DNA of 64,000 nt from Pseudomonas sp. G2-4 (lineage in GTDB: Bacteria; Pseudomonadota; Gammaproteobacteria; Pseudomonadales; Pseudomonadaceae): NCBI RefSeq assembly GCF_030064125.1, contig NZ_CP125957.1, positions 744,001-808,000 of the forward strand, given 5' to 3'. This document shows positions 47,290-55,337 of the stretch, in pieces (position 1 is the stretch's first letter; every line of letters starts with the position of its first letter). Position numbers and translations under genes: made by a program. The notes below the pieces were generated by a model, which made no database searches, was not told the origin of the DNA, and saw nothing but the letters and a program-made list of their open reading frames with translations.

Positions 47290-47805
47290 ATGAGAAATTT
47301 ATTCCCTGATTTGAACTCTGAACTTGTACCAGGTATATCAGCAGCAGGATTCTTTTTAGGTGAATCTTTTTCCGACGTTAGCGAAAAAGTTGGGGAGGTT
47401 GACTGGTTCGGTCCGGAAGTGCCAGTTCGTGACATTCTCATTAAAAACAACGCTTGGATCGGAGTTAGGAGAAAGATCGGCTTTGGTAATGAGCTTATAT
47501 TATCATATCGGTTTATGAATGAGGCGGTCTCACTGTATTTCGAAAATAGCGGGAAACTTTATAGAGTTGCCGTGGGTGAAAACTATTGTGGTAAATTTAA
47601 TAGCGTCGGTGTGGGGGATGATCTTCGAAGCTTAGAAAAAAACTTTGAGATTGTATTTAATGATGCTGATGATGATTTCCTTCTAAAGGAGGGGGAAAGT
47701 ATATTGACTGGGATTAGCTTTGTTACGGACTACAGAGCTTCCTTGGAAGATGCGCCAGAACAAGTTATCAGGTTTATATCAATACATGACTGGTCTCTGC
47801 GGTAA
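47290..47805 (+). CDS. Probable immunity protein for the adjacent TpsA tail
   Basis: A 171-residue acidic, soluble protein of no recognised family, beginning 3 bp after the tpsA stop. Its DNA is clearly AT-richer than the tpsA body and matches the composition of the terminal part of tpsA. Contact-dependent inhibition and other polymorphic toxin systems place a small immunity gene exactly here; that position, the size and the composition are the whole basis of the call. It shows no signal peptide or membrane helix, so it would act in the cytoplasm by binding the toxin tail. Confidence 0.6.
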   Translation: MRNLFPDLNSELVPGISAAGFFLGESFSDVSEKVGEVDWFGPEVPVRDILIKNNAWIGVRRKIGFGNELILSYRFMNEAVSLYFENSGKLYRVAVGENYCGKFNSVGVGDDLRSLEKNFEIVFNDADDDFLLKEGESILTGISFVTDYRASLEDAPEQVIRFISIHDWSLR

Positions 47806-47851
47806 AAATATTGTGCGGGCGGAGATTTCCATAGGGCTCATAAAATAAATA

Positions 47852-48031
47852 GGTGCAAAAGCAACAACTAAGGCAATTACCGAGTTTGGGCCTATGAATC
47901 AGGGCCCGTTACCGAAAGGAATCGCGGACACATTTCGTAGCGGTACGTACTCAGAGGTCGTTACTCAACAACCGACCACGTTGTATAGTGTTTATGGTGG
48001 GACTGCGCAGGAGCTAGGTTTTCGTTGCTAA
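47852..48031 (+). pseudogene. Broken orphan C-terminal toxin fragment
   Basis: A 59-codon open stretch without its own secretion domain, bounded upstream by an in-frame TAA at 47846. It reads G-A-K-A-T-T-K ... F-R-S-G-T-Y-S-E-V, then T-L-Y-S-V-Y-G-G-T-A-Q-E-L-G and stops. From memory, similar F-R-S-G-T-Y / P-T-T-L-Y-R-V-Y-G-G segments occur in the C-terminal tails of haemagglutinin-type exoproteins, where the tail continues well past the G-G. Here it stops soon after, and the usual R before V-Y-G-G is S. It is best read as a displaced, truncated orphan tail left from an earlier toxin exchange. An ATG at 47894 is in frame, but no ribosome site is obvious. Confidence 0.5.
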
Positions 48032-48067
48032 TTCTGTATCTGTACACCACCTAAGGAGTAGTCGTTC

Positions 48068-48493
48068 ATGGAGATCAGCAACAATACTCAGAATGAGTAT
48101 CGTAAGCCCAATAATCTGGCAGGCCTGGGGCGTCGTTGGGGAGGACAGATCATTGACTCTCTCATTACTATTTTTCTATTCGGCCTCGTAGGACGCTCAG
48201 CCGAGTTTGTCGGTCTTCCGTCAAGCGTGGTTGGTTTCCTGGCTTTAGGTGTAGCGGCGGCGTATTACCTGTTTTCTGATTCAATGCCGAACGGCCAAAG
48301 TGTGGGGAAAAAGCTGCTAGGAATGTCTGTGATTGATGAACGCAGTTTTCTGAGCTGCAACGTTTATCAGTCTTTTATGCGCAACATCACTACTCCGTTC
48401 CTGAATGTATTTGATTGGATATTTATTTTCTTTGGCTCACGAAAGCGGCTTGGTGACATGCTCGCATCTACAATTGTGATCCGATCCAAGTAA
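48068..48493 (+). CDS. RDD-family membrane protein
   Basis: A 141-residue membrane protein with three hydrophobic segments (about 28-48, 54-72, 112-128) and RDD-family features: R-R-W-G-G-Q-I-I-D-S near residue 22, N-G-Q-S-V-G-K-K-L-L-G-M-S-V near 78 and K-R-L-G-D-M-L-A-S-T near 128. It has AAGGAG 7 bp upstream of its ATG. It lies right after the orphan toxin fragment, the usual place for a cognate immunity gene. It may be a membrane immunity protein left behind, or an unrelated RDD protein. Confidence 0.8.
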   Translation: MEISNNTQNEYRKPNNLAGLGRRWGGQIIDSLITIFLFGLVGRSAEFVGLPSSVVGFLALGVAAAYYLFSDSMPNGQSVGKKLLGMSVIDERSFLSCNVYQSFMRNITTPFLNVFDWIFIFFGSRKRLGDMLASTIVIRSK

Positions 48494-48677
48494 AGAGAGG
48501 TGCCACGGGACATCGAGCGTTCAAAAGCGAACGGAAAGGGGACAACATTTGTGTGGCCCCCCAACCAGATCGTTTCCCGATGCATTAGGAAAAGGGAATT
48601 TATTTGTGCTCTTTGTTGGAGCACACGCGGATCATCGCAACGAGCAACCGCGTTTCACGTATGGACACAGATACCGC

Positions 48678-49622
48678 ATGACTAAAAATATCGTATTGAT
48701 CGGTCTGATGATTGCCCTTTGCGGTTGCCAGAGCATGAAAGACCTTGGGAAGAGCACCGTCGAGTACCTTGAGGAGTCCCGCACCACATCGACGAATTTC
48801 TTTGTGCCGCTGGGTACCTTTGACGACACCTTGGATGGCAGCCAAGGCAAGGCATGTCGTGCAACCATCCACTATCGACCGGTTCGACCGGCCGGCTTGC
48901 AGCTCGTCATGGCCGCCAGCGAAGGTGGAATTCCGACTTGCCAGCATGTGCTCGGCACCTTCTACGAGAGCGGTACAGGCGTGAGCCAGAACAGTGCCCG
49001 GGCCAGGGCACTCTACCTGCAAGCGGCGCCAGCCGATCCATATGCCTATTTGGAGCTCGCGCGCATGGCGCGGGACGGGATTGACGAGCCGGTTGACCCG
49101 GTGAAGGCCCGCGATTATTACACCCGCGCCGGCATAGGTGGTGTGGTGGGGTTGGGTGGGCTGATGGAGCAGGGCAAGGGCGGTGCGCAGGATGTGTCGG
49201 GTGCTTTGAAGCTGTACGTCGATGCTACCCAAAAATACGGCGACCCCGCCTGGGAGGCAATGCGGCCACTGTTGGCTCGAGGGCTGGAGCTCGATGCTGA
49301 GCAGGTGCAGAAATATAATCGAGTATGGCGTGAGGGGTTTTTACGCCAGATGCGTTCCAGGTTGCGGTACTCGCGTGAGTTCAGGCAGCTCAATTTCGGC
49401 GATCAGACATGGACGGTCAATGTGCTTTTTCGGTTCTCGGCCGGGAGCCCCAAGCCAAAGGTTTATTTGGGCAAGAGTTCCGGCAATCCAGAGGTGGACA
49501 TCGCCGTGGTGTCTGCGATGTACCGCCTGACCATGGAGGATCCCTACATGGTTCCAGCGGGTCAGGAAACGTTCGACATTACGGCGCCGTTCGTCCTGTC
49601 TCCGAGTGCCAAACGTGGCTGA
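48678..49622 (+). CDS. Lipoprotein with Sel1-like repeats and energy-transducer-like C-terminus
   Basis: A 314-residue lipoprotein. The N-terminus M-T-K-N-I-V-L-I-G-L-M-I-A-L-C-G-C17 is a lipoprotein signal with lipobox L-C-G-C. Residues about 95-215 contain short-spaced helix repeats of Sel1/TPR type (H-V-L-G-T-F-Y-E-S-G-T-G-V-S-Q-N, A-R-A-L-Y-L-Q-A-A). The last 90 residues (F-S-A-G-S-P-K-P-K-V, S-G-N-P-E-V-D-I-A-V-V-S-A-M) resemble a TonB-C-like beta domain. It is probably an envelope protein involved in complex assembly; the exact role is unknown. The ATG at 48678 is chosen because it begins the signal peptide; the frame is open 43 codons further upstream without coding character. Confidence 0.75.
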   Translation: MTKNIVLIGLMIALCGCQSMKDLGKSTVEYLEESRTTSTNFFVPLGTFDDTLDGSQGKACRATIHYRPVRPAGLQLVMAASEGGIPTCQHVLGTFYESGTGVSQNSARARALYLQAAPADPYAYLELARMARDGIDEPVDPVKARDYYTRAGIGGVVGLGGLMEQGKGGAQDVSGALKLYVDATQKYGDPAWEAMRPLLARGLELDAEQVQKYNRVWREGFLRQMRSRLRYSREFRQLNFGDQTWTVNVLFRFSAGSPKPKVYLGKSSGNPEVDIAVVSAMYRLTMEDPYMVPAGQETFDITAPFVLSPSAKRG

Positions 49623-49677
49623 CGGTTCGTATGATTTGAGTGGTGCGGATAAAAAGAAGCCCTTTGTGAAGTGAAAC

Positions 49678-49698
49678 GGGCGACCCCAAAGGTCGCCC
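49678..49698. terminator. Bidirectional intrinsic terminator
   Basis: GGGCGACC (49678-49685), loop CCAAA, GGTCGCCC (49691-49698), followed by ATTTTCATTT. It lies between the lipoprotein stop and the convergent small gene stop. Confidence 0.85.
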
Positions 49699-49706
49699 AT
49701 TTTCAT

Positions 49707-49979
49707 TTACTCAGCCGCCTGCGCCCGCAACCGTCTCCCAATCACATCCATCACATCACACCCATCGCGCAGCGATATCGTCAGCATTTTGCAAAGGTCG
49801 GAGAGCACCAGCGTGTCGGAGCTGATTTCCGAACGGAACGCGATGTTTTCCAGCAGTTGGGTCACGGTACGGATGCGGTAGTCGGCGGTTTCGAAGAGGA
49901 CGTCGAGCGGGGCTTCGGTGTCAATGAGCAGGGTGGCGGGGATGCAGTCGATGCCGGTGATGGGCATGTATCGTTTCAT
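49707..49979 (-). CDS. Small unknown protein
   Basis: A 90-residue protein (M-K-R-Y-M-P-I-T-G-I-D-C start) without signal or membrane helix, rich in leucine, threonine and isoleucine, ending R-R-L-R-A-Q-A-A-E. The ATG at 49979 has GAGG 9 bp upstream; another ATG at 49997 lacks a ribosome site. Its stop abuts a strong bidirectional terminator, which supports it as a real gene. I do not recognise the family. Pseudomonas genomes carry many short single-gene proteins of this kind with unknown roles. Confidence 0.6.
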   Translation of the reverse strand: MKRYMPITGIDCIPATLLIDTEAPLDVLFETADYRIRTVTQLLENIAFRSEISSDTLVLSDLCKMLTISLRDGCDVMDVIGRRLRAQAAE

Positions 49980-50157
49980 AGGTAGTACCTCATTCAATTG
50001 AAAGGAGCTACCTCGTTAATCGAGTCGCCAAACCCGAGTCGCCATTAGGGCGACGACGGAATATAGGCCCCTTTATCTCGGAGCTACAAGACGCCGTTTT
50101 CCGAGCTTGATGTAGGACGTTTAGCCTGTCAGCGACGGTATTTTGCTACGTTGGTGT

Positions 50158-50199
50158 GGGGCTGCTGCGCAGCCCAGCGGGAGCAAGCTCCCTCGCCAC
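50158..50199. repeat. Single REP unit with adjoining GGGGCTGCTGCGCAGCCC palindrome
   Basis: GGGGCTGCTGCGCAGCCC is followed by AGCGGGAGCAAGCTCCCTCG, the same composite as at 11511-11552 and in the right half of 30588-30676. Confidence 0.85.
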
Positions 50200-50429
50200 G
50201 AGAGGGGGCGTCGCGGATGACCTCAGCTGCGGCGCCTGTGTTGCTGCAACTGCCGCTGCACACATTGGCATTGCTGAACTGTTCAGGGATCAGTGCCGAG
50301 GGTTGGGATCGGCTGGCCAGGTTGCCAGCTCGCGTGATGGGGCCAGGCATATAGGCTGACTCTAATCACTCATCGTCCTGGCGCAAAACGCTTGCGGCAA
50401 ACGCGTGGTGTCTTTTATGCCCAACAAAA

Positions 50430-50451
50430 AGCCCTGCTATTTTGCTGGGCT
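50430..50451 (-). terminator. Intrinsic terminator of the higBA operon
   Basis: On the minus strand the stem AGCCC-A-GC pairs with GC-A-GGGCT around an AAAATA loop and is followed by TTTTTG. It starts about 20 bp after the higA stop. Confidence 0.7.
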
Positions 50452-50472
50452 CAAATTTCTGTTTTGTGCTGG

Positions 50473-50778
50473 TTACGCGCAGTGAGGGACTTTCTCCACT
50501 TCCCTGTGAATCTGTTCCCCTTTTGCAATTTCAGCTGTACGTAAATCATATGCAGTCTGCAGATTCAGCCAAAACTGCGCTGACGTTTCCAATGCGGCGG
50601 CCAGGCGCAAAGCAACATCCGCGCTGATGCTACGGCGCATCAAGACAATGTCATTTACGGTGGGGGCAGAAACGTGCAAAGCCCTCGCAAGCGCAGCCGC
50701 GGTAAGGCCAAGCGGTTCCAGATACTCTTCTTTGAGAGTTTCTCCAGGGTGTACGGGCCTCATGCCATTCTTAAACAT
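50473..50778 (-). CDS. higA: HigA-family antitoxin
   Basis: A 101-residue XRE-type antitoxin. It starts with the HigA/VapI signature R-P-V-H-P-G-E-T-L-K-E-E-Y-L-E-P-L-G-L. The helix-turn-helix follows (A-A-A-L-A-R-A-L-H-V-S-A-P-T-V-N-D-I-V) with R-R-S-I-S-A-D-V-A-L-R-L and F-W-L-N-L-Q, as in the family. It is 8 bp downstream of the toxin gene, the usual toxin-first higBA order. It should bind and neutralise HigB and repress the operon, probably at the inverted repeat at 51075-51093. Confidence 0.93.
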   Translation of the reverse strand: MFKNGMRPVHPGETLKEEYLEPLGLTAAALARALHVSAPTVNDIVLMRRSISADVALRLAAALETSAQFWLNLQTAYDLRTAEIAKGEQIHREVEKVPHCA

Positions 50779-50786
50779 GACTCACC

Positions 50787-51065
50787 TCAGTGATAATCTA
50801 CGATTTCTACATTTTCGGGGCCGTTGGCGCCCCAGACAAAACAGATCCGGTACTGACCGTTAACCCGGATGCTGTGTTGGCCTTCCCTGTCGCCATATAG
50901 CTGCTCCAACCTGTTTCCGGGTGGGGAGCGCAGGTCGTTGAGGTCGACCGCAGCATCGAGCATGCCCAGCTTTCGTTCTGCCACTGAAAGGATGGCTGCC
51001 CAGCGCCGGGTTTTGCCGGTTTCAAAAAGAGCTTGGGTGTCGGCGCATCTGAAGCTTCTGATCAT
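50787..51065 (-). CDS. higB: HigB-family mRNA interferase toxin
   Basis: A 92-residue RelE-superfamily toxin of the HigB type, a ribosome-dependent mRNase. The signature starts M-I-R-S-F-R-C-A-D-T. R-L-E-Q-L-Y-G-D-R-E-G-Q-H-S-I-R-V-N-G-Q-Y-R-I-C-F-V-W follows, the core of this family with its basic and aromatic catalytic residues, and the protein ends E-I-V-D-Y-H as is typical. It is intact. The start at 51065 lies 10 bp inside a palindromic operator/promoter region. Confidence 0.93.
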   Translation of the reverse strand: MIRSFRCADTQALFETGKTRRWAAILSVAERKLGMLDAAVDLNDLRSPPGNRLEQLYGDREGQHSIRVNGQYRICFVWGANGPENVEIVDYH

Positions 51066-51074
51066 CTCTTAATG

Positions 51075-51093
51075 CTTAACGTTATGCGTTAAG
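51075..51093. promoter_or_regulatory. Probable HigA operator
   Basis: CTTAAC (51075-51080) and GTTAAG (51088-51093) form an inverted repeat with a 7-bp spacer, 10 bp upstream of higB. The toxin-antitoxin operator is expected here. Confidence 0.6.
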
Positions 51094-51246
51094 GCGAGTC
51101 TACATCGTTTGCTGGGATACTCAACTGGTTGTTGGGACCTTCTGTCAGCAGGCTCAGCCCCTTGCGCTTCAGAACCAACTATTCGATACAAAGTGGCAGT
51201 TGAATATTCTCTAAGTGCATGATTTTCTATGATTAATTTTTTTGAA

Positions 51247-51271
51247 GTCGGAGGGTTTGAGCCCCTCCGAC
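51247..51271. other. Strong 9-bp hairpin in the receptor-higBA gap
   Basis: GTCGGAGGG (51247-51255), loop TTTGAGC and CCCTCCGAC (51263-51271) pair perfectly, about 60 bp after the TonB-receptor stop. On the minus strand it is followed by TTCAAAAAAA rather than T residues, so it is not a standard intrinsic terminator for the receptor gene. It may still stabilise the mRNA 3' end. Confidence 0.5.
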
Positions 51272-51333
51272 GGTTTACGCCGTTCGATGACTGAGCCGCA
51301 TCACGCCGAGCCCCGTCGTGAACGACCAGCTCT

Positions 51334-53706
51334 TTACCAGTTGTAACTCAGCTTCGCGGTAATCTCGCGGCCCGGGTTGTAGTAGTTCGCAGTCCCCGAA
51401 CCAACCACATGTTGCTCATCCAGCAGATTACTGACGTTAACCGCCAGGTCAGTGCCTTTGAAGAGTTTGTAGTTGAAGGCCGCATCGAAGAGCGTCGTGC
51501 CATCGCTGGTGCCGGTGTTGGCCGCATCGAAGTAATAGGAACCCACATAACGCGCGCCCAGGCCAACGCTGACATCGGTGTCGGGTATGTTGTAGTAGCT
51601 CCACAGCGACGCGGAGTGTTTGGGGGCCGTGGCGAACTCATTCCCTTTGAGTGAGCTGCCGTCGTACAAAGTACCGCGCAACACTTCGGACTCCATATAA
51701 GAGTAGCCACCCACCAGGCTCAGGTTCGGGGTCAGCTCAGCCTTGGCTTCCAGGTCCAGGCCGCGCACACGTGACTCGCCGACGGTTTGCTGCTCGATGA
51801 CACCGCTGGGCAGGACGACGGCGATGCTGACGTTTTCCTGGGTCAGGTCGTAGACGGCCGCCGAGAACAGCGCGTCCATACCGATGGGCGCATATTTCAC
51901 CCCCACTTCGTATTGCGTACCCGTCTTTGGCACTACACCCACCGTTGGCGGTGAGACCGACTCGACCATGCTGACGTAGGTGGACACTTCGTCGTTGACG
52001 ATATAGGTCAGCGCGCCGCGATAGGAGGTTTCCGAGAAATCATCCGACTCTTTTACGTTGTTGATGTCGGTACTGGACAGATCCAACGAGTCGTTGCGCA
52101 CACCGGCGGTGACGATAAAGCGCTCATAGAAGGACAAGTTCTGCTGCAGGAACACGGCCTTGGTTTTCGTGTCGAGCTTATTGTTGCTGTAGGGCGCTAC
52201 TCCGCTGGGCACACCCGTGAATACGGGGTTGGCCAGGTCGATGGAGCCTGTCGTGGCGTATACGGAGCGTTCCTCAGTCGAAGAATCACCATACTCCACG
52301 CCCACCAACGTACTGCTGTCGATGTTTTCGAAGCGGGCGTCGTATTGCAGCATCAAGTTGCCGTTCAGTTGCTCGGCTTCGCTGTCAGTGCCAAAGATGT
52401 AACGCGGGATCGTGGTGCCGGTGCGGGTAGGGGAGTCGCTGAGGAACACATAGCCGAAATCATCGGTCAGTTCGCTGTAGCGCAGGTTGCTGCGCAATAC
52501 GAAGCCATTGTCGAAATCATGGCTGAAGGTGCCGCTGATGTTGGTGCGCTCGACATCGTGGAAGTTGTAGCTGGGCTCGCCGTAGAACTTGTCACGGTCG
52601 TATTCCCTGTCCAGCGGGTAACCGCCGCTGTTGGGCGAGCTTTGGGTTTTCAGGTAGTCCACGATCACCGAGGCCGAGGTGAAGTCCGTGGGTGACCAGG
52701 TTAGACCGCCCATCAGGAACTTGTTGTCGTCCCGTGAATGGTCGTACTCGCGATCACTGTCTTGCATCTTTGCCGTGAAGCGACCGGCCACGGTTTTGTC
52801 TTCGTTCAGCGAGTCCCCGACGTCGATCCCAGTTTCGACATGGTCGAAAGAACCGTAGGTGACGTAGCCCTGGCCGAACTTGTCGAAGCGTGGCTTCTTG
52901 CTGACAAAGTTCACCGAGCCGCCTGGGTCAGCCGGGCCGAACAGCGTCGAGTTGGCGCCGCGTATCACCTCCACGCGCTCATAGGCGAAAGGCTCCTCGC
53001 GCACGCCGCGCATCGAACCCAGGGTCAGGCCGTCCCGATAGGTCGTGGCCTGGAAGCCGCGGATCTGGAAGTAATCGTTGCGGTCGTCCGTGCCGTAATA
53101 GTCGGTAATGACCCCCGGCGTGTATTGCAGCAGCTCTTCGGTCGTGCTCACGCTGCGTTGCTTCATTTCCTTGTCGGTTACCACGGATACCGAGGCGGGC
53201 GTGTTGAGGATGCTGGTGGCCACCTTGCCGCCGACCCAGAGTTCCTGGGCCACCACCGAGTTGGGGTCTTCGGTGCCGTCGACCCTGGCCTTGGCGTTGA
53301 CGAGGATGGGCGCGAGGCGATAGTCCTCGAGTTCGCCGTCCGCCCTGGTTTGCGGTGTCAGCAAGTAAGCGTTCGGGCCCTGTTGCTGTATCGCGATGTC
53401 GCTCCCCTGCAACAACGCTGACAGCGCTTCGGACGTATCGAGTGTGCCGCTCACGCCCCGGGTATTGCGGTTCGCTACGCTTGAAGCGTCGAAGGAAAGA
53501 CTGATACCCGCCTCGCGCGCCAAGCGGTCAAGGGCCGGTGCCAGCGGGCCGGCAGGAATGTTCCACGGGTGAACCTGGTGGGTCTGATCAACGCTCGAGG
53601 ATTGCGCCAGGGACGGTAGCGCGTAGCTGCTGACGATGACGCCAAAGATCGCACCGTGTAGGGCACGATTCAGTAGATGACGCTGTGGAACCGGGGACGC
53701 ACTCAT
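51334..53706 (-). CDS. TonB-dependent siderophore receptor with signalling (STN) domain
   Basis: A 790-residue outer-membrane receptor for a ferric siderophore. Signal peptide about 1-34 (ending L-A-Q). The STN signalling domain at about 45-120 (W-N-I-P-A-G-P-L-A-P-A-L-D-R-L-A-R-E-A-G) contacts the anti-sigma factor. The plug domain (about 165-275) contains I-R-G-A-N-S-T-L-F-G-P-A-D-P-G-G-S-V-N-F-V-S-K. A 22-strand barrel ends N-Y-Y-N-P-G-R-E and a final L-S-Y-N-W. With the ECF sigma factor and FecR protein upstream on the same strand it forms a cell-surface signalling unit like fox or fiu of P. aeruginosa. The ligand, probably a hydroxamate xenosiderophore, cannot be fixed from sequence. Confidence 0.94.
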   Translation of the reverse strand: MSASPVPQRHLLNRALHGAIFGVIVSSYALPSLAQSSSVDQTHQVHPWNIPAGPLAPALDRLAREAGISLSFDASSVANRNTRGVSGTLDTSEALSALLQGSDIAIQQQGPNAYLLTPQTRADGELEDYRLAPILVNAKARVDGTEDPNSVVAQELWVGGKVATSILNTPASVSVVTDKEMKQRSVSTTEELLQYTPGVITDYYGTDDRNDYFQIRGFQATTYRDGLTLGSMRGVREEPFAYERVEVIRGANSTLFGPADPGGSVNFVSKKPRFDKFGQGYVTYGSFDHVETGIDVGDSLNEDKTVAGRFTAKMQDSDREYDHSRDDNKFLMGGLTWSPTDFTSASVIVDYLKTQSSPNSGGYPLDREYDRDKFYGEPSYNFHDVERTNISGTFSHDFDNGFVLRSNLRYSELTDDFGYVFLSDSPTRTGTTIPRYIFGTDSEAEQLNGNLMLQYDARFENIDSSTLVGVEYGDSSTEERSVYATTGSIDLANPVFTGVPSGVAPYSNNKLDTKTKAVFLQQNLSFYERFIVTAGVRNDSLDLSSTDINNVKESDDFSETSYRGALTYIVNDEVSTYVSMVESVSPPTVGVVPKTGTQYEVGVKYAPIGMDALFSAAVYDLTQENVSIAVVLPSGVIEQQTVGESRVRGLDLEAKAELTPNLSLVGGYSYMESEVLRGTLYDGSSLKGNEFATAPKHSASLWSYYNIPDTDVSVGLGARYVGSYYFDAANTGTSDGTTLFDAAFNYKLFKGTDLAVNVSNLLDEQHVVGSGTANYYNPGREITAKLSYNW

Positions 53707-53827
53707 TGACTCGCTCCGTGAAAGGGGATCGGCAGATCGGCCTGTATTTCAGCCTTTCTTACATGCCGAACGAGAATGAGAAATCACCTCATTTATATTT
53801 CATATTGGCGCGCGACGGAAAAAGGGC

Positions 53828-54811
53828 TTAGCTGGCGGCGCTCAACGTCACCCAATATTGGGTTCGATAATCAATCTGTAGGTGCAGCGACTGCGCAACC
53901 AATGCCAGGGCCTGATCGGTGTCGGCGAGCTGAAAGGTGCCGGAAACCCGTAGGTTCGAGACCTCTTCGGTGCATCGCAACAGGCCGGGGCGATAGCGCG
54001 ACAAGGCCCCAATAAAATCACCGAGGCGCATATGGCGTGCGCTGATCACCCCGTCACTCCAGCTCCATACATCCAGGCCGTTATCCTTGAATTCACGAAC
54101 GCCCTTTGAGGTGAACAGCCGCTGATTGCCGGCCTGGACGGTGTTGTTATCCGCAAGGGTTTGACTGGATCCAGGAAATACGCTGACGGCGCCGCGCTGC
54201 ACCGCGATGAGGGTCCCGTCGTCACGCTCGTACGCCAGGAACCGGGCATTCTGGGTGCGTATGATTCCGTCGCGGGTTTTTACCCAGAAAGGACGCGGTT
54301 GAGTCGAGCCCGCATCGGCGCCGGTATTCACGATGATTTCGCCGCGCCGCAGAATGATCAAGCGCCGCTGTTCGTTGAAATAGCTGTCGACCGCACTGTC
54401 GCTGTTGAGCTGGATAAGGCTGCCATCATCGAGTTGGAAGCGTCTCTGCTCGCCGGTCCTGCTGTGCTGCTGGGCAAGCATGGCCGGCAGCGGTGTGTAG
54501 TCGCGGCCCAGCCAGGTCGCGCCACCCAACGTGGCCAACGCACCCAGTAGCTTCAGGCTTTGGCGCCGATGCATGCCTGAGCGGGCGCCCTTGAGGGTTT
54601 GCCGGGCCAAATCAGCTGGAACGCCCGCGAAGTCATCGCCAAGCGTTTCTACCCGCTGCCACGCTAAAAAATGCTCCGGACGCTGCTGCAGCCAGTGCTC
54701 GAAAGTCTTCTGTGTTTGCTCATCGGCGGGATTGAAGCGCAGGCGCACCAGCCAGTGGATCGCCTGGTCGACCACGGCCGGGTCCAGCACCTGCGCTTCA
54801 CTGTTCGGCAT
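53828..54811 (-). CDS. FecR-type anti-sigma / signal transducer
   Basis: A 327-residue FecR-family inner-membrane protein. The cytoplasmic N-terminus (about 1-80) contains A-I-H-W-L-V-R-L-R-F-N-P-A-D and F-E-H-W-L-Q-Q-R-P-E-H-F-L-A-W-Q-R-V, the sigma-binding DUF4880 signature. A hydrophobic helix lies near 85-100, then a periplasmic FecR domain (D-D-G-S-L-I-Q-L-N-S-D-S-A). The C-terminal STN-like part ends in I-D-Y-R-T-Q-Y-W. It relays receptor occupancy to the sigma factor. The ATG at 54811 overlaps the sigma stop by 14 bp, so the two are translationally coupled. Confidence 0.93.
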   Translation of the reverse strand: MPNSEAQVLDPAVVDQAIHWLVRLRFNPADEQTQKTFEHWLQQRPEHFLAWQRVETLGDDFAGVPADLARQTLKGARSGMHRRQSLKLLGALATLGGATWLGRDYTPLPAMLAQQHSRTGEQRRFQLDDGSLIQLNSDSAVDSYFNEQRRLIILRRGEIIVNTGADAGSTQPRPFWVKTRDGIIRTQNARFLAYERDDGTLIAVQRGAVSVFPGSSQTLADNNTVQAGNQRLFTSKGVREFKDNGLDVWSWSDGVISARHMRLGDFIGALSRYRPGLLRCTEEVSNLRVSGTFQLADTDQALALVAQSLHLQIDYRTQYWVTLSAAS

Positions 54812-55313
54812 AACGCAAGCGATAGCAGTGTTGCAGGGCCTTGGCCAGGTCGCGTTCAACCGTGGAGCGGGAAACGCACAGTTTTTCGGCTATTTGCTGG
54901 CAGGTCAGGCCGTCGAGCTGGGCGAGTAGAAAAGCCTGGCGAACTCTCGGTTTAAGCAGGTCGAGCAGGCGGTCTATGCGCTCAAGGCTATCAAGGATCA
55001 GCAACCGTTCTTCTTCCGAGGGTGCCGCTTGCGGAGGGAGCAGCGCGAGGCTCTCGAAGTAGGCGCGTTCGAGTTCGCGACGGCGATACCGATCAATCAT
55101 CAATCCACGGGCGATGCTGCTCAGATAAGCCCGGGGTTCGCGCAAAGGGCTTAATTGCCGGGACTTGAGCAGGCGGACAAAGGTGTCCTGCGCCAAATCC
55201 GCTGCGCTCTCGTGACATCCGATGCGCCGGCTCAGCCAGCTGTGCAACCAGGAATGGTGACTGCGATAGAGCAGCGCGAGATCGGCATTGCCCAGAGTGT
55301 CGTTGCTGCGCAT
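54798..55313 (-). CDS. FecI-like ECF sigma factor
   Basis: A 171-residue ECF sigma factor of the iron-starvation group. Region 2 lies at about 8-75 (H-E-S-A-A-D-L-A-Q-D-T-F-V-R-L-L and A-Y-L-S-S-I-A-R-G-L-M-I-D-R-Y-R-R). Region 4 lies at about 115-165 (R-Q-A-F-L-L-A-Q-L-D-G-L-T-C-Q-Q-I-A-E-K-L-C-V-S). The ATG at 55313 is preferred to 55319 for spacing to GAG and for family length. A Fur-box-like site sits 25 bp upstream. It directs transcription of the receptor gene at 53706 when the siderophore is present. Confidence 0.93.
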   Translation of the reverse strand: MRSNDTLGNADLALLYRSHHSWLHSWLSRRIGCHESAADLAQDTFVRLLKSRQLSPLREPRAYLSSIARGLMIDRYRRRELERAYFESLALLPPQAAPSEEERLLILDSLERIDRLLDLLKPRVRQAFLLAQLDGLTCQQIAEKLCVSRSTVERDLAKALQHCYRLRYAEQ

Positions 55314-55337
55314 CAGCATCTCGGAAAATACATAATT

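Larger units (their letters stand above)
49980..50472. other. About 490-bp stretch with REP and LRR-like remnant
   Basis: After the promoter of the small gene there is a REP unit (50158-50199). A short plus-strand frame (50217-50354) follows and reads like one and a half leucine-rich repeats: L-P-L-H-T-L-A-L-L-N-C-S-G-I-S, then W-D-R-L-A-R-L-P-A. It has no ribosome site, and its upstream extension runs through the REP. The higBA terminator ends the stretch. No intact gene is seen. Confidence 0.4.

Noticed and set aside
48494..48677. Coding remnant between the RDD and lipoprotein genes
   Set aside because: Open frames exist, but the translations show no recognisable motif and no ribosome site. 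Left as non-coding.
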